Assembly (NCBI GenBank): GCA_017540385.1
Contig: JAFYBD010000027.1
Location: forward strand, 1 to 10,152
Source of the DNA: Lentisphaeria bacterium
GTDB lineage: Bacteria; Verrucomicrobiota; Lentisphaeria; Victivallales; UBA1829
Direction of reading: 5' to 3'
Length of the DNA: 10,152 nucleotides
Part shown: positions 1-7,145 of the stretch, one piece after another
Position numbering within the stretch: position 1 is the stretch's first letter
Layout of the letters: every line of letters starts with the position of its first letter
The notes under the pieces: generated by a model
Databases searched by the model: none
Seen by the model: only the letters and a program-made list of their open reading frames with translations
Told to the model about the DNA's origin: nothing
Position numbers and translations under genes: made by a program

Positions 1-1
1 G

Positions 2-133
2 ATGGATTTTCAGCGAATGGGCAAAAAGACCAATGCAGGAAGATTTGAGCGTGGCTACCTGAAGGTAACCACCGAAAATCTTACCAGTTGGACTTTGTCC
101 AGACGCGAAAAGCCGCCGAATACCAATTTTTAG
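2..133 (+). CDS. Possible 3' end of an unrecognised gene (5' end outside window)
   Basis: One + strand frame is open from the left edge of the window to a TAG at 131-133, giving at least 43 residues that end in PPNTNF. The stop lies only 9 bases from the stop codon of the convergent coiled-coil gene, a layout typical of two tail-to-tail genes. The tail is basic and hydrophilic (many K, R, N, T) and I recognise no domain. About half of its third codon positions are G or C, clearly less than in the neighbouring genes, so it may be acquired DNA (for example the end of a mobile-element gene) or simply non-coding. An open stretch of 43 codons can occur by chance, so the call is weak. Confidence 0.25.
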   Translation: MDFQRMGKKTNAGRFERGYLKVTTENLTSWTLSRREKPPNTNF

Positions 134-142
134 AGGTGCCCC

Positions 143-3100
143 TTACTTGTTTTTGGAGTTGTCGGGCTGGGCGGCCTTCAGGAGATTCTCCAGGTTGAGG
201 TCGCGCTTGGCACCCAGCTTCAATGCCTTTTCATACGCCTTCAGGGCGTTCTCGGCGTGTTTCAGCGAATAATGAATTCGGGCGAGAGAAAGCTGCGCGG
301 AGGCGTTGGTCGGGTCGGCGTCCGCGGCGGTCAGATAATGCCACAGCGCGCCCGTGAAATCCTTCGCTTCTTCCGCCTGACGGGCGGCCTTCATGGCTTC
401 CTCGAACTTGAGCGTGTCGACCGGCAGCGAGGTCTTGCCCTCGGCGTTGCCGTTGATGATGTCCTCGAACATCGGCATCAGTTCCTCGGGGATGCTGTCC
501 TCGGTCTTTGCGATCTCGGGCTTCGCGTCCGGGTCGTTGCGGCGGTAGGTGTCGAGTTCGGCGCGGAGCGTCTTGGCTTCGGCGAGAGCGGCTTCGGCCA
601 CCACGCGGGCGGCGTTCATCGTCTTCTTGTAACGTGCCGAGAGCGCGCGTTCGTCGTTGAGCTGTTCCTTCAGCTCGGTCGCGGCCTGATCGGCCTCGGC
701 GCGTTCCTTCAGCAATTCGGAGATGGACTCGTTCTTCTGCTGGAGTTCGAGCGATTCGGCGGCCTTCGGGTCCCTTCTGCGGAGCTCGACTTCCTTCTCC
801 AGCCGCTGCGCTTTCGCGTTCAGCGCGGCCTGCTGGGTCAGGATGTTGGAGAGGGTGTTCTGAAGCGCGTCGTTGCGGTCCTTGAGCGCGGTCGACTCCT
901 TCAGCAGGGCCTCGTTCTCGGCGTTACTCTTCTTCAGGAGGGCGTTCGCGTCGGCGAGCGATTCGTTGAGCTTGCGGATTTCGGAATTGGATGCCTGGTC
1001 GATCTTGATCTTCTCGAGCTGGGCCTGTGCGGTTACGAGGTCCTTGTTCGCCTTGGCGAGTTCCTCTGCGGCGGCGGTCTTCTCGGCGGTCAGTTTCTCG
1101 AGCGACGCGGACAGCGACGCGTTCAGTTCTTTCTGCTTCGCGAGTTCGGGATCGTCGCCGGCGCCCGGCGCGGAGAACTTCGCGATCTGCGCCTTCAGGT
1201 CGGCGATCTGCCTGTCGGAATCCGCTTTCGAATCGGCCAGCGACTTGTTCTCGGCCTCGAGCGACTTGCGGACGGCTTCGCCTGCTTCGAGTTTCCTGTT
1301 CGTGTCGGTGAGCGTCTGGACCTCGGCCGTGAGCTTCTTCACGTCCTCCTCGAGAACGGAGGCGCGTTTTTCGGCTGCGGCCAGAGCGCCGGCGGAAGCG
1401 GCCGTGGCGGTCGACTTCGCGGCGTCGGCTTTCGCCTTGTCAAGTGCGGCCTGCGTGGCGACCAGTTCGTCCTGGAGTTTCGCTTTCTCCTGCGTGAGCG
1501 CGGCCACCTTCGCCGTGAACTCCGACGGGACAGGCTTGTTCGCGGCGTCCTCGGCGCGGCGCTTCGCTTCGGCGAGCTCGGATTCGAGTCCGGCCGAAGC
1601 GGTCTTCTGCGCATTGAGGTCGGCGGTGAGTTTCGTCTTTTCGTCCGTGAGCTTCTTGTTCGCGTCGGTGAGCGTCTGGATCTTCGTATTCGCATCGGCG
1701 AGCGCCTTGGTGTCGGCGGAGCCCTTTTCGGCGGCGGCCTTCTGCGCGGCCAGATCGGCCGTAAGTTTCGCCTTTTCGTCGGTCAAAGCCTTGACCTTGG
1801 CGTTTGCGTCGGCGAGAGCCTTCGCGTCCGCGGCCGGGGCAGCCTTTTTCGCGGCTTCGAGGTCGGCCGTCAACTTCTTGTTCGCATCCGTGAGCGTCTT
1901 GACTTTGGCGTTCGCGTCGGCCAATGCTTTCGCATCGTCGCTGACAGCCGGGACCGCCATGGGCTTCTTCGCGGCTTCGAGATCGGCGGCGAGCTTCTTG
2001 TTCGCCTCGGCGAGCGTTGCCTTTTCGTCGGTCAACGCCTTGACCTTGGCGTTCGCGTCGGCGAGAGCCTTCGCGTCGGCCGCGGCAGCCGTTGCGGCCC
2101 CTGCGGCAGCGGCGTTCTTCCTCGACTCGGCGATGGCGTCCTTCAACGCCTTGTTCTCGTTCGTGAGCGCGCCGTTCTTCGTGGTGAGCGTGGTCACATT
2201 CTCCGTGAGACCGGCGTTCTTCTTGGTCAGATCGGCGGCCTTCGCGTCGAGGGCGTCCTTCTCTTTCCGAAGCGCGGCGAGGTCGTTTTCAAGTTTCTTC
2301 ACGGCCTCGGGTTGACTGGATTTCGCCTGCGCGAGCTCGTCCGCGAGCTTCTTGCGTTCGGTTTCGGCAGCGACGGTCTTCTTCTGTTCCTCCGCGAGCC
2401 GATTCTCGAGCTGGGACGCGGCGGCCTTTGCGGTCGCGAGGTCGGCGGCTGCCTTGGCGGATGCCTCGACCTTCTGCTTCAACTCGGACTCGGATTTCTT
2501 CGTCTCGTTGTAGGACGCCTGGAGCGTGTCGAGCGCGGCCTTGCGGTCGGCGGCGGTCTTCTGCGCGGCGGCGAGGTCGGCGGCGGCCTTGTCCGAAGCG
2601 GCTTTCTGCGTCTTCAGGTCGTCGGCGAGCTTCGCATTGGTATCGCTCAGGGTCTTGATCCGCGCGTTTGCGGCGGTCAATGCGGCCGCGGCGTCGGCGT
2701 TCTTCGTGAGGTCGGCGACCTGCGCTTTTGCGTCTGCCGACTCTTTTTCGGCTACTGCGAGCTTGGCTTTCGCGTCTGCGGATTCCTTTTCCGCGACCGC
2801 GAGCTTGGCTTTCGCGTCGGCCGATTCCTTTTCGGCGGCGGCGACTTTCGCCTGGGCGGCGAGGGATTCCTTCTCGGCTTCCTTCTCAACGTCCGCGAGC
2901 TTCTTCTCGACGTCCGCGAGTTTCGATTTCAGCTCGTCGGTGTTTTTCTGCATTTCGGCGGCCTTCTCGGCGTTGCCGGCGGCCTTCAGGGCGTCGCGTT
3001 CCGCGGTCAGGTCGGCGACCTGCTTCTGGAGTGCGGTCTTGTCCTTCGAGAGCGCGGACGCCTGATCGGCGGACTGTTTTGCCTTGTCCGCGATGCTCTT

Positions 3101-3592
3101 CTGCGTGGCGAGTTGTTTCTTCAGCGAATCGACCTGTTCGCGCAGGTTCGCGATCTCCACGATGGCCTGCTGGTTGATGGCCTCGGCGGAGGGTTTGATG
3201 CCGGACGAAGATGTGCCGGTCGTCGTCTTCGGCTGGGCGGCGGCCTTGGCTTCGGCGAGCTTGCGTTCGGCCGAGGTGACTTTCCGCTGCGCCGTGGTGA
3301 TGCGGTAACTCACGACCGACTTGTTCCAGTTCGGATCGGTCGTGTGAAGTTTCTGAAATGCGCTCAGCGCCTTGTTGTATGCGTCGAGGGCTTCCTGATA
3401 TTTTCCCGCGTCGAAGAGCGTGTCGCCCTTCTCCATGGCGTCGCCGCCGACACGGAACGCATCCCAGTTCGCGTTGGTGGCGGAGGTGTCCGCAGCGGCA
3501 GTCTGGGACGACGCCTCCTGGGGCACGGCGAGGACTCCGGCCAGAACGGCGAGCCCGATGGCCGTCAGAATACGGGAGCGCTTACGATTCAT
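143..3592 (-). CDS. Exported TPR / long coiled-coil protein, function unknown
   Basis: The 1149-residue product starts with a signal peptide: basic MNRKRSR, a hydrophobic stretch to about residue 23, and probable cleavage near 27-30. Residues about 50-83 look like one TPR (GDTLFDAGKYQEALDAYNKA). Residues about 140-1050 are an almost uninterrupted, A/K/D/E/L-rich coiled coil, in which I see no cysteine. Residues about 1063-1130 hold two more TPR-like helical pairs (EEAKDFTGALWHYLTAADAD, then HAENALKAYEKALKLG). The ATG is preceded by AGGAGA at good spacing. It lies 19 bases after hflX, so it probably shares the rimO-pgsA-hflX transcript. With a signal peptide, no other membrane segment and no lipobox, it is most likely periplasmic. 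A scaffolding or spacer role in the envelope is inference; no catalytic motif is visible. Such low-complexity proteins give misleading similarity to myosin or SMC proteins. The gene and its export are secure, the function is unknown. Confidence 0.9.
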   Translation of the reverse strand: MNRKRSRILTAIGLAVLAGVLAVPQEASSQTAAADTSATNANWDAFRVGGDAMEKGDTLFDAGKYQEALDAYNKALSAFQKLHTTDPNWNKSVVSYRITTAQRKVTSAERKLAEAKAAAQPKTTTGTSSSGIKPSAEAINQQAIVEIANLREQVDSLKKQLATQKSIADKAKQSADQASALSKDKTALQKQVADLTAERDALKAAGNAEKAAEMQKNTDELKSKLADVEKKLADVEKEAEKESLAAQAKVAAAEKESADAKAKLAVAEKESADAKAKLAVAEKESADAKAQVADLTKNADAAAALTAANARIKTLSDTNAKLADDLKTQKAASDKAAADLAAAQKTAADRKAALDTLQASYNETKKSESELKQKVEASAKAAADLATAKAAASQLENRLAEEQKKTVAAETERKKLADELAQAKSSQPEAVKKLENDLAALRKEKDALDAKAADLTKKNAGLTENVTTLTTKNGALTNENKALKDAIAESRKNAAAAGAATAAAADAKALADANAKVKALTDEKATLAEANKKLAADLEAAKKPMAVPAVSDDAKALADANAKVKTLTDANKKLTADLEAAKKAAPAADAKALADANAKVKALTDEKAKLTADLAAQKAAAEKGSADTKALADANTKIQTLTDANKKLTDEKTKLTADLNAQKTASAGLESELAEAKRRAEDAANKPVPSEFTAKVAALTQEKAKLQDELVATQAALDKAKADAAKSTATAASAGALAAAEKRASVLEEDVKKLTAEVQTLTDTNRKLEAGEAVRKSLEAENKSLADSKADSDRQIADLKAQIAKFSAPGAGDDPELAKQKELNASLSASLEKLTAEKTAAAEELAKANKDLVTAQAQLEKIKIDQASNSEIRKLNESLADANALLKKSNAENEALLKESTALKDRNDALQNTLSNILTQQAALNAKAQRLEKEVELRRRDPKAAESLELQQKNESISELLKERAEADQAATELKEQLNDERALSARYKKTMNAARVVAEAALAEAKTLRAELDTYRRNDPDAKPEIAKTEDSIPEELMPMFEDIINGNAEGKTSLPVDTLKFEEAMKAARQAEEAKDFTGALWHYLTAADADPTNASAQLSLARIHYSLKHAENALKAYEKALKLGAKRDLNLENLLKAAQPDNSKNK
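1604..2077 (-). repeat. Four in-gene repeats of 36-47 residues (DAKALADANAK type)
   Basis: Inside the coiled-coil gene, units beginning D(A/T)KALADAN(A/T)K start on the minus strand at 2077, 1936, 1828 and 1714. The periods are 47, 36 and 38 residues. Each unit continues with a (V/I)(K/Q)(A/T)LTD segment and ends in a (T/A)ADL(E/A/N)A(A/Q)K segment. The first 11 codons are also very alike at DNA level, which points to duplication within the gene rather than only to amino-acid bias. The unequal lengths come from insertions of AEANKK- or TDEKTK-like heptad material and from short linkers rich in A and P. Confidence 0.8.
2715..2882 (-). repeat. Four tandem 42-bp units (14-residue AEKESADAKA repeat)
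   Basis: Four head-to-tail 42-bp units start at 2715, 2757, 2799 and 2841. They encode a 14-residue coiled-coil repeat of the form AKLAVAEKESADAK, that is, two heptads. The two central units differ at only a few bases and the outer ones are more diverged. This is recent in-frame tandem duplication inside a coiled coil. Because the period is two heptads, gain or loss of a unit would keep the coiled-coil register and change only the rod length. Confidence 0.85.
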
Positions 3593-3611
3593 GGTGTTTC
3601 TCCTGTTGAAC

Positions 3612-4943
3612 TTATATGTTGATTGTTTGATTGATGACTGGTTCGTCCGGGGTCAGATACGGCGAGAAGCGCCCGGATTCGCGTCCGGACACGGACACCG
3701 TCGCGACGAATACCCCGTCGTCGCGGTAGGAACTCTCCAGGATGCGCGCCTTCTCGTGGAGCAGAGCCACGAGGTCGGAGCGTTCCGGGGGGATGGCGGC
3801 GCGGCAGATTTCTGAGCGTCCGCCGCATTTCTCGGACAACGCTTCGAGCAGGCCGTCGATCCCCTCGCGGGTGCGGCAGGATATGAACACCGCGTCCGGG
3901 AACGAGTTTTTGAGTTTGATCTTCGTGAGCGGGTCGCGGATGAGGTCGCACTTGTTACAGACCACGAGAATGGATTTTCGTTCCGCGCCGAGTTCGCCCA
4001 GCACGGAGATCGTGGTCTCCACGTGACTGAAGACGTTCGGATTCGACGCGTCCAGCACGAGCACGATGAAGTCGGCCAGCACAGCCTCCTCCAGCGTCGA
4101 CCGGAACGCCTCGATCAGCGAATGGGGCAGACGCCGGATGAATCCGACGGTGTCGGTCAGGATGAGCTGCGTTTTGTCCGGCAGCGTCAGGGCGCGCGTG
4201 GTCGGGTCCAGCGTGGCGAAGAGCTGGTCGGCCGCGTAGGCCCCTGCCCCGGTCAGCAGGTTCAGCAGCGTCGATTTGCCTGCGTTGGTGTATCCCGCGA
4301 TCGCCGCGTTCGGCAGATTCGCCCGCATGCGGCTCTTCCGCTGGGTCCCGCGGTGCTTGCGGACCTCCTCCAGCTCGGTCTTCAGGTCGGAAATGCGCTG
4401 GCGGAGTTCGCGCCGGTCGTATTCGATCTGCTTCTCGCCGCCACCGCGTGCCCCGGTCACGCCGCCCCTCTGACGGGACAGGTGGGTCCAGGCGCCGGTC
4501 AGACGCGGCAGGAAATACTGACAGCGGGCGAGTTCGACCTGCAGCACGGCTTCACGCGTGCGCGCCCGCGAAGCGAAAATGTCCAGGATGACCTCCTGGC
4601 GGTCGATCACTTTCAGCTCGAAGAGCTTTTCCAGATTGCGCTGCTGCGTGGGGCTCAGCGCCACGTCGAAGATCACGACGTTTGCCTCCGCCGCCTTCGC
4701 CGCGTCGCGGATCTCCTCGGCCTTGCCGCTCCCGACGTAATACTTCGGGTTCGGGGCCTTCAATCCGGCCACGACCTGCCCGACCACCGGGACTTCGAGC
4801 GTATGAACGAGCTCCGCGAGCTCCTTCAGATCGTCCGCGGTCGACGCCGGATCGGCTGGATGGATGCACGGACCCACGAGGTACGCCCGGAAGACGTTCT
4901 TCCGGTCGTTCTCATCGGTCCTGTAGGTCATGGTCTGAGGCAT
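3612..4943 (-). CDS. hflX: GTPase HflX
   Basis: This is a 443-residue translational GTPase of the Obg/HflX class. HflX binds 50S or 70S ribosomes and, in bacteria studied, splits stalled or hibernating ribosomes under stress. The N-terminal HflX domain carries YYVGSGKAEEI (about 69-79) and LDIFASRARTREAVLQVELA (about 120-139). The glycine-rich linker GGVTGARGGGEKQ (about 160-172) leads into a helical segment to about 200. The G domain has all motifs: GYTNAGKST (217-225), DPTTR (246-250), DTVGF (264-268), NKCD (330-333) and a G5-like SCRT near 355. Its length is usual for the family. The ATG at 4943 has GGAG 8 bases upstream; an in-frame ATG four codons later is possible but lacks this spacing. 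It follows pgsA by 22 bases and precedes the coiled-coil gene by 19, so it is probably cotranscribed with both. Unlike in enterobacteria, it is not next to hfq here. Confidence 0.96.
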   Translation of the reverse strand: MPQTMTYRTDENDRKNVFRAYLVGPCIHPADPASTADDLKELAELVHTLEVPVVGQVVAGLKAPNPKYYVGSGKAEEIRDAAKAAEANVVIFDVALSPTQQRNLEKLFELKVIDRQEVILDIFASRARTREAVLQVELARCQYFLPRLTGAWTHLSRQRGGVTGARGGGEKQIEYDRRELRQRISDLKTELEEVRKHRGTQRKSRMRANLPNAAIAGYTNAGKSTLLNLLTGAGAYAADQLFATLDPTTRALTLPDKTQLILTDTVGFIRRLPHSLIEAFRSTLEEAVLADFIVLVLDASNPNVFSHVETTISVLGELGAERKSILVVCNKCDLIRDPLTKIKLKNSFPDAVFISCRTREGIDGLLEALSEKCGGRSEICRAAIPPERSDLVALLHEKARILESSYRDDGVFVATVSVSGRESGRFSPYLTPDEPVINQTINI

Positions 4944-4965
4944 GGGCTGCGCTCCGGGTCAGAAA

Positions 4966-5568
4966 TCAGAAGCTCCCGCTGAAGAGACTGCGGTAACGGA
5001 TGAAATACTGCGCGCCGGACCCGAGGGTGATGACGACCACGGCGATCTGGAGGCATTTCCAGACGATCGCGGCCGTGCCGCCGTCGAGCGAGAGACCGAA
5101 GAGGTGGATCCAGGCGGCGCCGCCCACGGCCAGCGTGAACATCTGCGTGGCGGTCTTCATCTTGCCCCAGCGGTCGGCGGAGATGATGACGCCCTTCGCC
5201 GAGGCGAGCGTGCGGAGTCCGGTCACCATGAATTCGCGCGCCAGGATCACGATCAGTACCCAGCCGGGGATCATGTCGTAGTCCAGCATCATCACGAACG
5301 TCGCCGTGATGAAGATCTTGTCCGCCAGCGGGTCCATCAGACGGCCGAAATCGCTCTCCACATGGTATTTCCGGGCGAGGTAGCCGTCGGCGAGGTCGGT
5401 AAGCCCCGCCAGAACCGCCACGATCAGCGCGATCACGTGGCAGAGATACGCGGTATTTTCCCCGACCCGGATGCAGGTCGGGTTCACGTTGTCGAAATTC
5501 GCCAGCACGACGAAACAGAAGATCAGGATGATCCGGCTGACCGTAAGTTCATTGGGGAGATGTTTCAT
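4966..5568 (-). CDS. pgsA: CDP-diacylglycerol--glycerol-3-phosphate 3-phosphatidyltransferase
   Basis: This 200-residue membrane protein should make phosphatidylglycerol phosphate from CDP-diacylglycerol and glycerol 3-phosphate, the committed step to phosphatidylglycerol and cardiolipin. The CDP-alcohol phosphatidyltransferase signature DxxDGxxAR-x8-G-x3-D-x3-D is complete: D58, D61, G62, A65, R66, G75, D79 and D83. The PgsA-type sequences AREFMVTGLRTLASAKG and GKMKTATQM follow, which favour PgsA over phosphatidylserine or cardiolipin synthases of the same superfamily. Several hydrophobic helices flank the motif (about 10-24, 43-57, 84-105 and 150 onwards). Its ATG overlaps the rimO stop as ATGA, with GGAGG 9 bases upstream, which suggests translational coupling to rimO. 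Confidence 0.95.
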   Translation of the reverse strand: MKHLPNELTVSRIILIFCFVVLANFDNVNPTCIRVGENTAYLCHVIALIVAVLAGLTDLADGYLARKYHVESDFGRLMDPLADKIFITATFVMMLDYDMIPGWVLIVILAREFMVTGLRTLASAKGVIISADRWGKMKTATQMFTLAVGGAAWIHLFGLSLDGGTAAIVWKCLQIAVVVITLGSGAQYFIRYRSLFSGSF

Positions 5569-6965
5569 GGATTGGTTCCTCCGGGGGCGCCCCCTTCAGG
5601 TTCGTAGGTTCCGTAAAGCTCGTATGATGCGGTCCGCGTGATGGTCGCGCCGACGACCGCGCCGGGCACAAGGCCGGCGGGGCAGTGCGACACGTGGACG
5701 GTCTGGTCGATGTCCGGGGCGTCCATCAGCATGCGTCCGTGCCATCTGCCGCGACCGCAATCCGTATCCAGGATCACGTCGACTGTCCGGCCCTTCAACG
5801 CCCGGTTCGCCCCGGCTGAAATCTTCTTCTGTTCCGCGGCGATCTCCGCCGCTCTCTTCTCCGCGACTTTAGGCTGGATGCGCCCCTTCATGGCGGCCGC
5901 GGGGGTTCCCTCCTCCGGCGAATACGCGAAGACGCCGATGCGGGAGAAAACGCGCGACTTCACGGCGTCGAGAAGCATTTGATAGTCCGCCTCGGATTCG
6001 CCGGGGAATCCGGTCATCAGCGTGGTGCGGATGGTGAAACCCGCTTCGCGGAGCTTGCGGATCACCTCCGCCTGACGCGCAGCCGTGATGTGACGGTTCA
6101 TCGCCTTCAGCATCGCGTCGGACACGTGCTGGACGGGCATTTCGATGTGCGGGATCAGACGGCGGCATTTTTTCATCGCCCGGATCATCGCGTCGTCGAT
6201 GGACGCGGGATGGACATACATCAGGCGGATGCGGAATTCGCCCGGGAGCTTGTCGAGCGCGGCCAGCAGCCGCGGCAGTTCGGATTTGCCGCCCGTGCGG
6301 TCGCGTCCGAACGCCCCGGAATCCTGCGCGATCAGGATGAGTTCGCGGTAGCCGATATTCACCAGCGAAGCCGCTTCAGCGGTCACGGACTGCACCGTCC
6401 TGCTGCGGAGCCCGCCCCGGATGGAGGGGATCAGGCAGTAGGTGCAGCAGTTGTCGCAGCCGTCCGCGATCTTGAGATAGGCATAATGCTCCGACTCTAC
6501 CGGGAGCCGGGGCGTGGTCTCATTGTAAATCCAGCCGCTGGTCTTCGCGGCGAGCGGTTCCGGGACGGCCTTCCCGCCCAGGAGATTCTTCAGCACCGAT
6601 CCGATCTGCGCGTGATGGTCGATCCCGATCCATGCGTCGACGAGCGGGTATTTCGCCTGAATTTGACCGGCCTTGTCCCATTGCGGCAGGCATCCTGCCA
6701 CGACGACCAGCCGCCCGGCGCGGCGTTTCTTCCACGCGCAGGCACGGCGGATTTCCTCCACGCCCTCTTTCCGGGCGGAGGCCAGGAAGGCGCAGGTATT
6801 GATCCACATCACGTCCGCCTCGTCGTCATCGGCGGTCAGGCCGAATCCGTCCACGAGCAGCGAACCCGCCGCCACACCGGCGTCGACCATATTTTTCGGG
6901 CATCCGAGGCTGATGAGGCGCACGAGACGCGTCGGCACGGGGCGTTCTTCCGAATTCTTCTTCAA
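5565..6965 (-). CDS. rimO: Ribosomal protein S12 methylthiotransferase RimO
   Basis: This 466-residue radical-SAM enzyme belongs to the methylthiotransferase family, and RimO adds a methylthio group to an aspartate of ribosomal protein S12. The N-terminal UPF0004 domain has the three cluster cysteines C22 (LGCPKN), C58 (NTCAF) and C92 (AGCLP). The radical-SAM motif CxxxCxxC is C170, C174 and C177, with an extra C173. The C-terminal TRAM domain (about 390-455) contains DAPDIDQTVHV, the form typical of RimO rather than of the tRNA enzyme MiaB. The usual acidic residue after the PKN-x-VD segment is replaced: this protein reads VDAGVAAG where VDSE-like is common. Translation must start at TTG (6963-6965), because the frame upstream meets a stop without any ATG or GTG; GGAG lies 9 bases before the TTG. 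It is the first gene of the rimO-pgsA-hflX-coiled-coil run. Confidence 0.95.
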   Translation of the reverse strand: MKKNSEERPVPTRLVRLISLGCPKNMVDAGVAAGSLLVDGFGLTADDDEADVMWINTCAFLASARKEGVEEIRRACAWKKRRAGRLVVVAGCLPQWDKAGQIQAKYPLVDAWIGIDHHAQIGSVLKNLLGGKAVPEPLAAKTSGWIYNETTPRLPVESEHYAYLKIADGCDNCCTYCLIPSIRGGLRSRTVQSVTAEAASLVNIGYRELILIAQDSGAFGRDRTGGKSELPRLLAALDKLPGEFRIRLMYVHPASIDDAMIRAMKKCRRLIPHIEMPVQHVSDAMLKAMNRHITAARQAEVIRKLREAGFTIRTTLMTGFPGESEADYQMLLDAVKSRVFSRIGVFAYSPEEGTPAAAMKGRIQPKVAEKRAAEIAAEQKKISAGANRALKGRTVDVILDTDCGRGRWHGRMLMDAPDIDQTVHVSHCPAGLVPGAVVGATITRTASYELYGTYEPEGGAPGGTNP

Positions 6966-7031
6966 TGCTTTTTTCTCCGCTTTCCGGTGAAGTCAATCGT
7001 CGTAATAAAATAATGTAGCACACACACGGCC

Positions 7032-7081
7032 TTTTTTCCAGTCTTTTTCAGGAAAAAAAGCGTTTTTTGACGACGGTTTTT
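7032..7081 (-). promoter_or_regulatory. Phased A/T tracts upstream of rimO
   Basis: In the 180-bp gap between rimO and the ATPase gene, five homopolymeric A or T tracts of 5-7 bases are centred near 7034, 7046, 7056, 7065 and 7079, an average spacing of about 11 bp. Tracts at helical-turn spacing are known to bend DNA, and upstream A/T tracts can stimulate promoters. A weak minus-strand -10-like TACATT (7013-7018) lies between the tracts and rimO, but no good -35 precedes it. CTTTTTTCC (7031-7039) and GGAAAAAAAG (7051-7060) can also pair imperfectly. I see no GC stem followed by a U-run, so a terminator for the ATPase gene is not supported. The rest of the gap holds nothing recognisable. Confidence 0.4.
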
Positions 7082-7145
7082 CCTTCGACGGTCGTGGACT
7101 TGCCGGATGCCGCAGGAAATGGGCGTGGAACGAGCTGCCGCGCCC

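Noticed and set aside
53..70. Inverted repeat GGCTACCTGAAGGTAACC as a terminator between the convergent genes
   Set aside because: The loop is only two bases with one mismatch in the stem, and no T-run follows on either strand. It also lies inside the possible + strand tail.
257..3622. A 1121-codon open frame on the + strand antisense to the coiled-coil gene, plus a 480-codon one at 873-2315
   Set aside because: Both are composition shadows. A, K, D, E and L codons with G/C third positions rarely give stops on the opposite strand. The antisense products are low-complexity (R/G/L/V-rich or S/A/F-rich) without any domain, while the minus-strand gene has a signal peptide, TPRs, heptads and a good ribosome binding site.
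5565..6965. MiaB (tRNA methylthiotransferase) instead of RimO
   Set aside because: The TRAM region has the DAPDIDQTV form, and the N-terminal LGCPKN motif is that of RimO.
7031..7060. CTTTTTTCC / GGAAAAAAAG inverted repeat as an intrinsic terminator of the ATPase gene
   Set aside because: The stem is nearly all A-T pairs with unequal arms, which would be unstable. The A/T tracts are better explained as phased bends or simply AT-rich promoter DNA.
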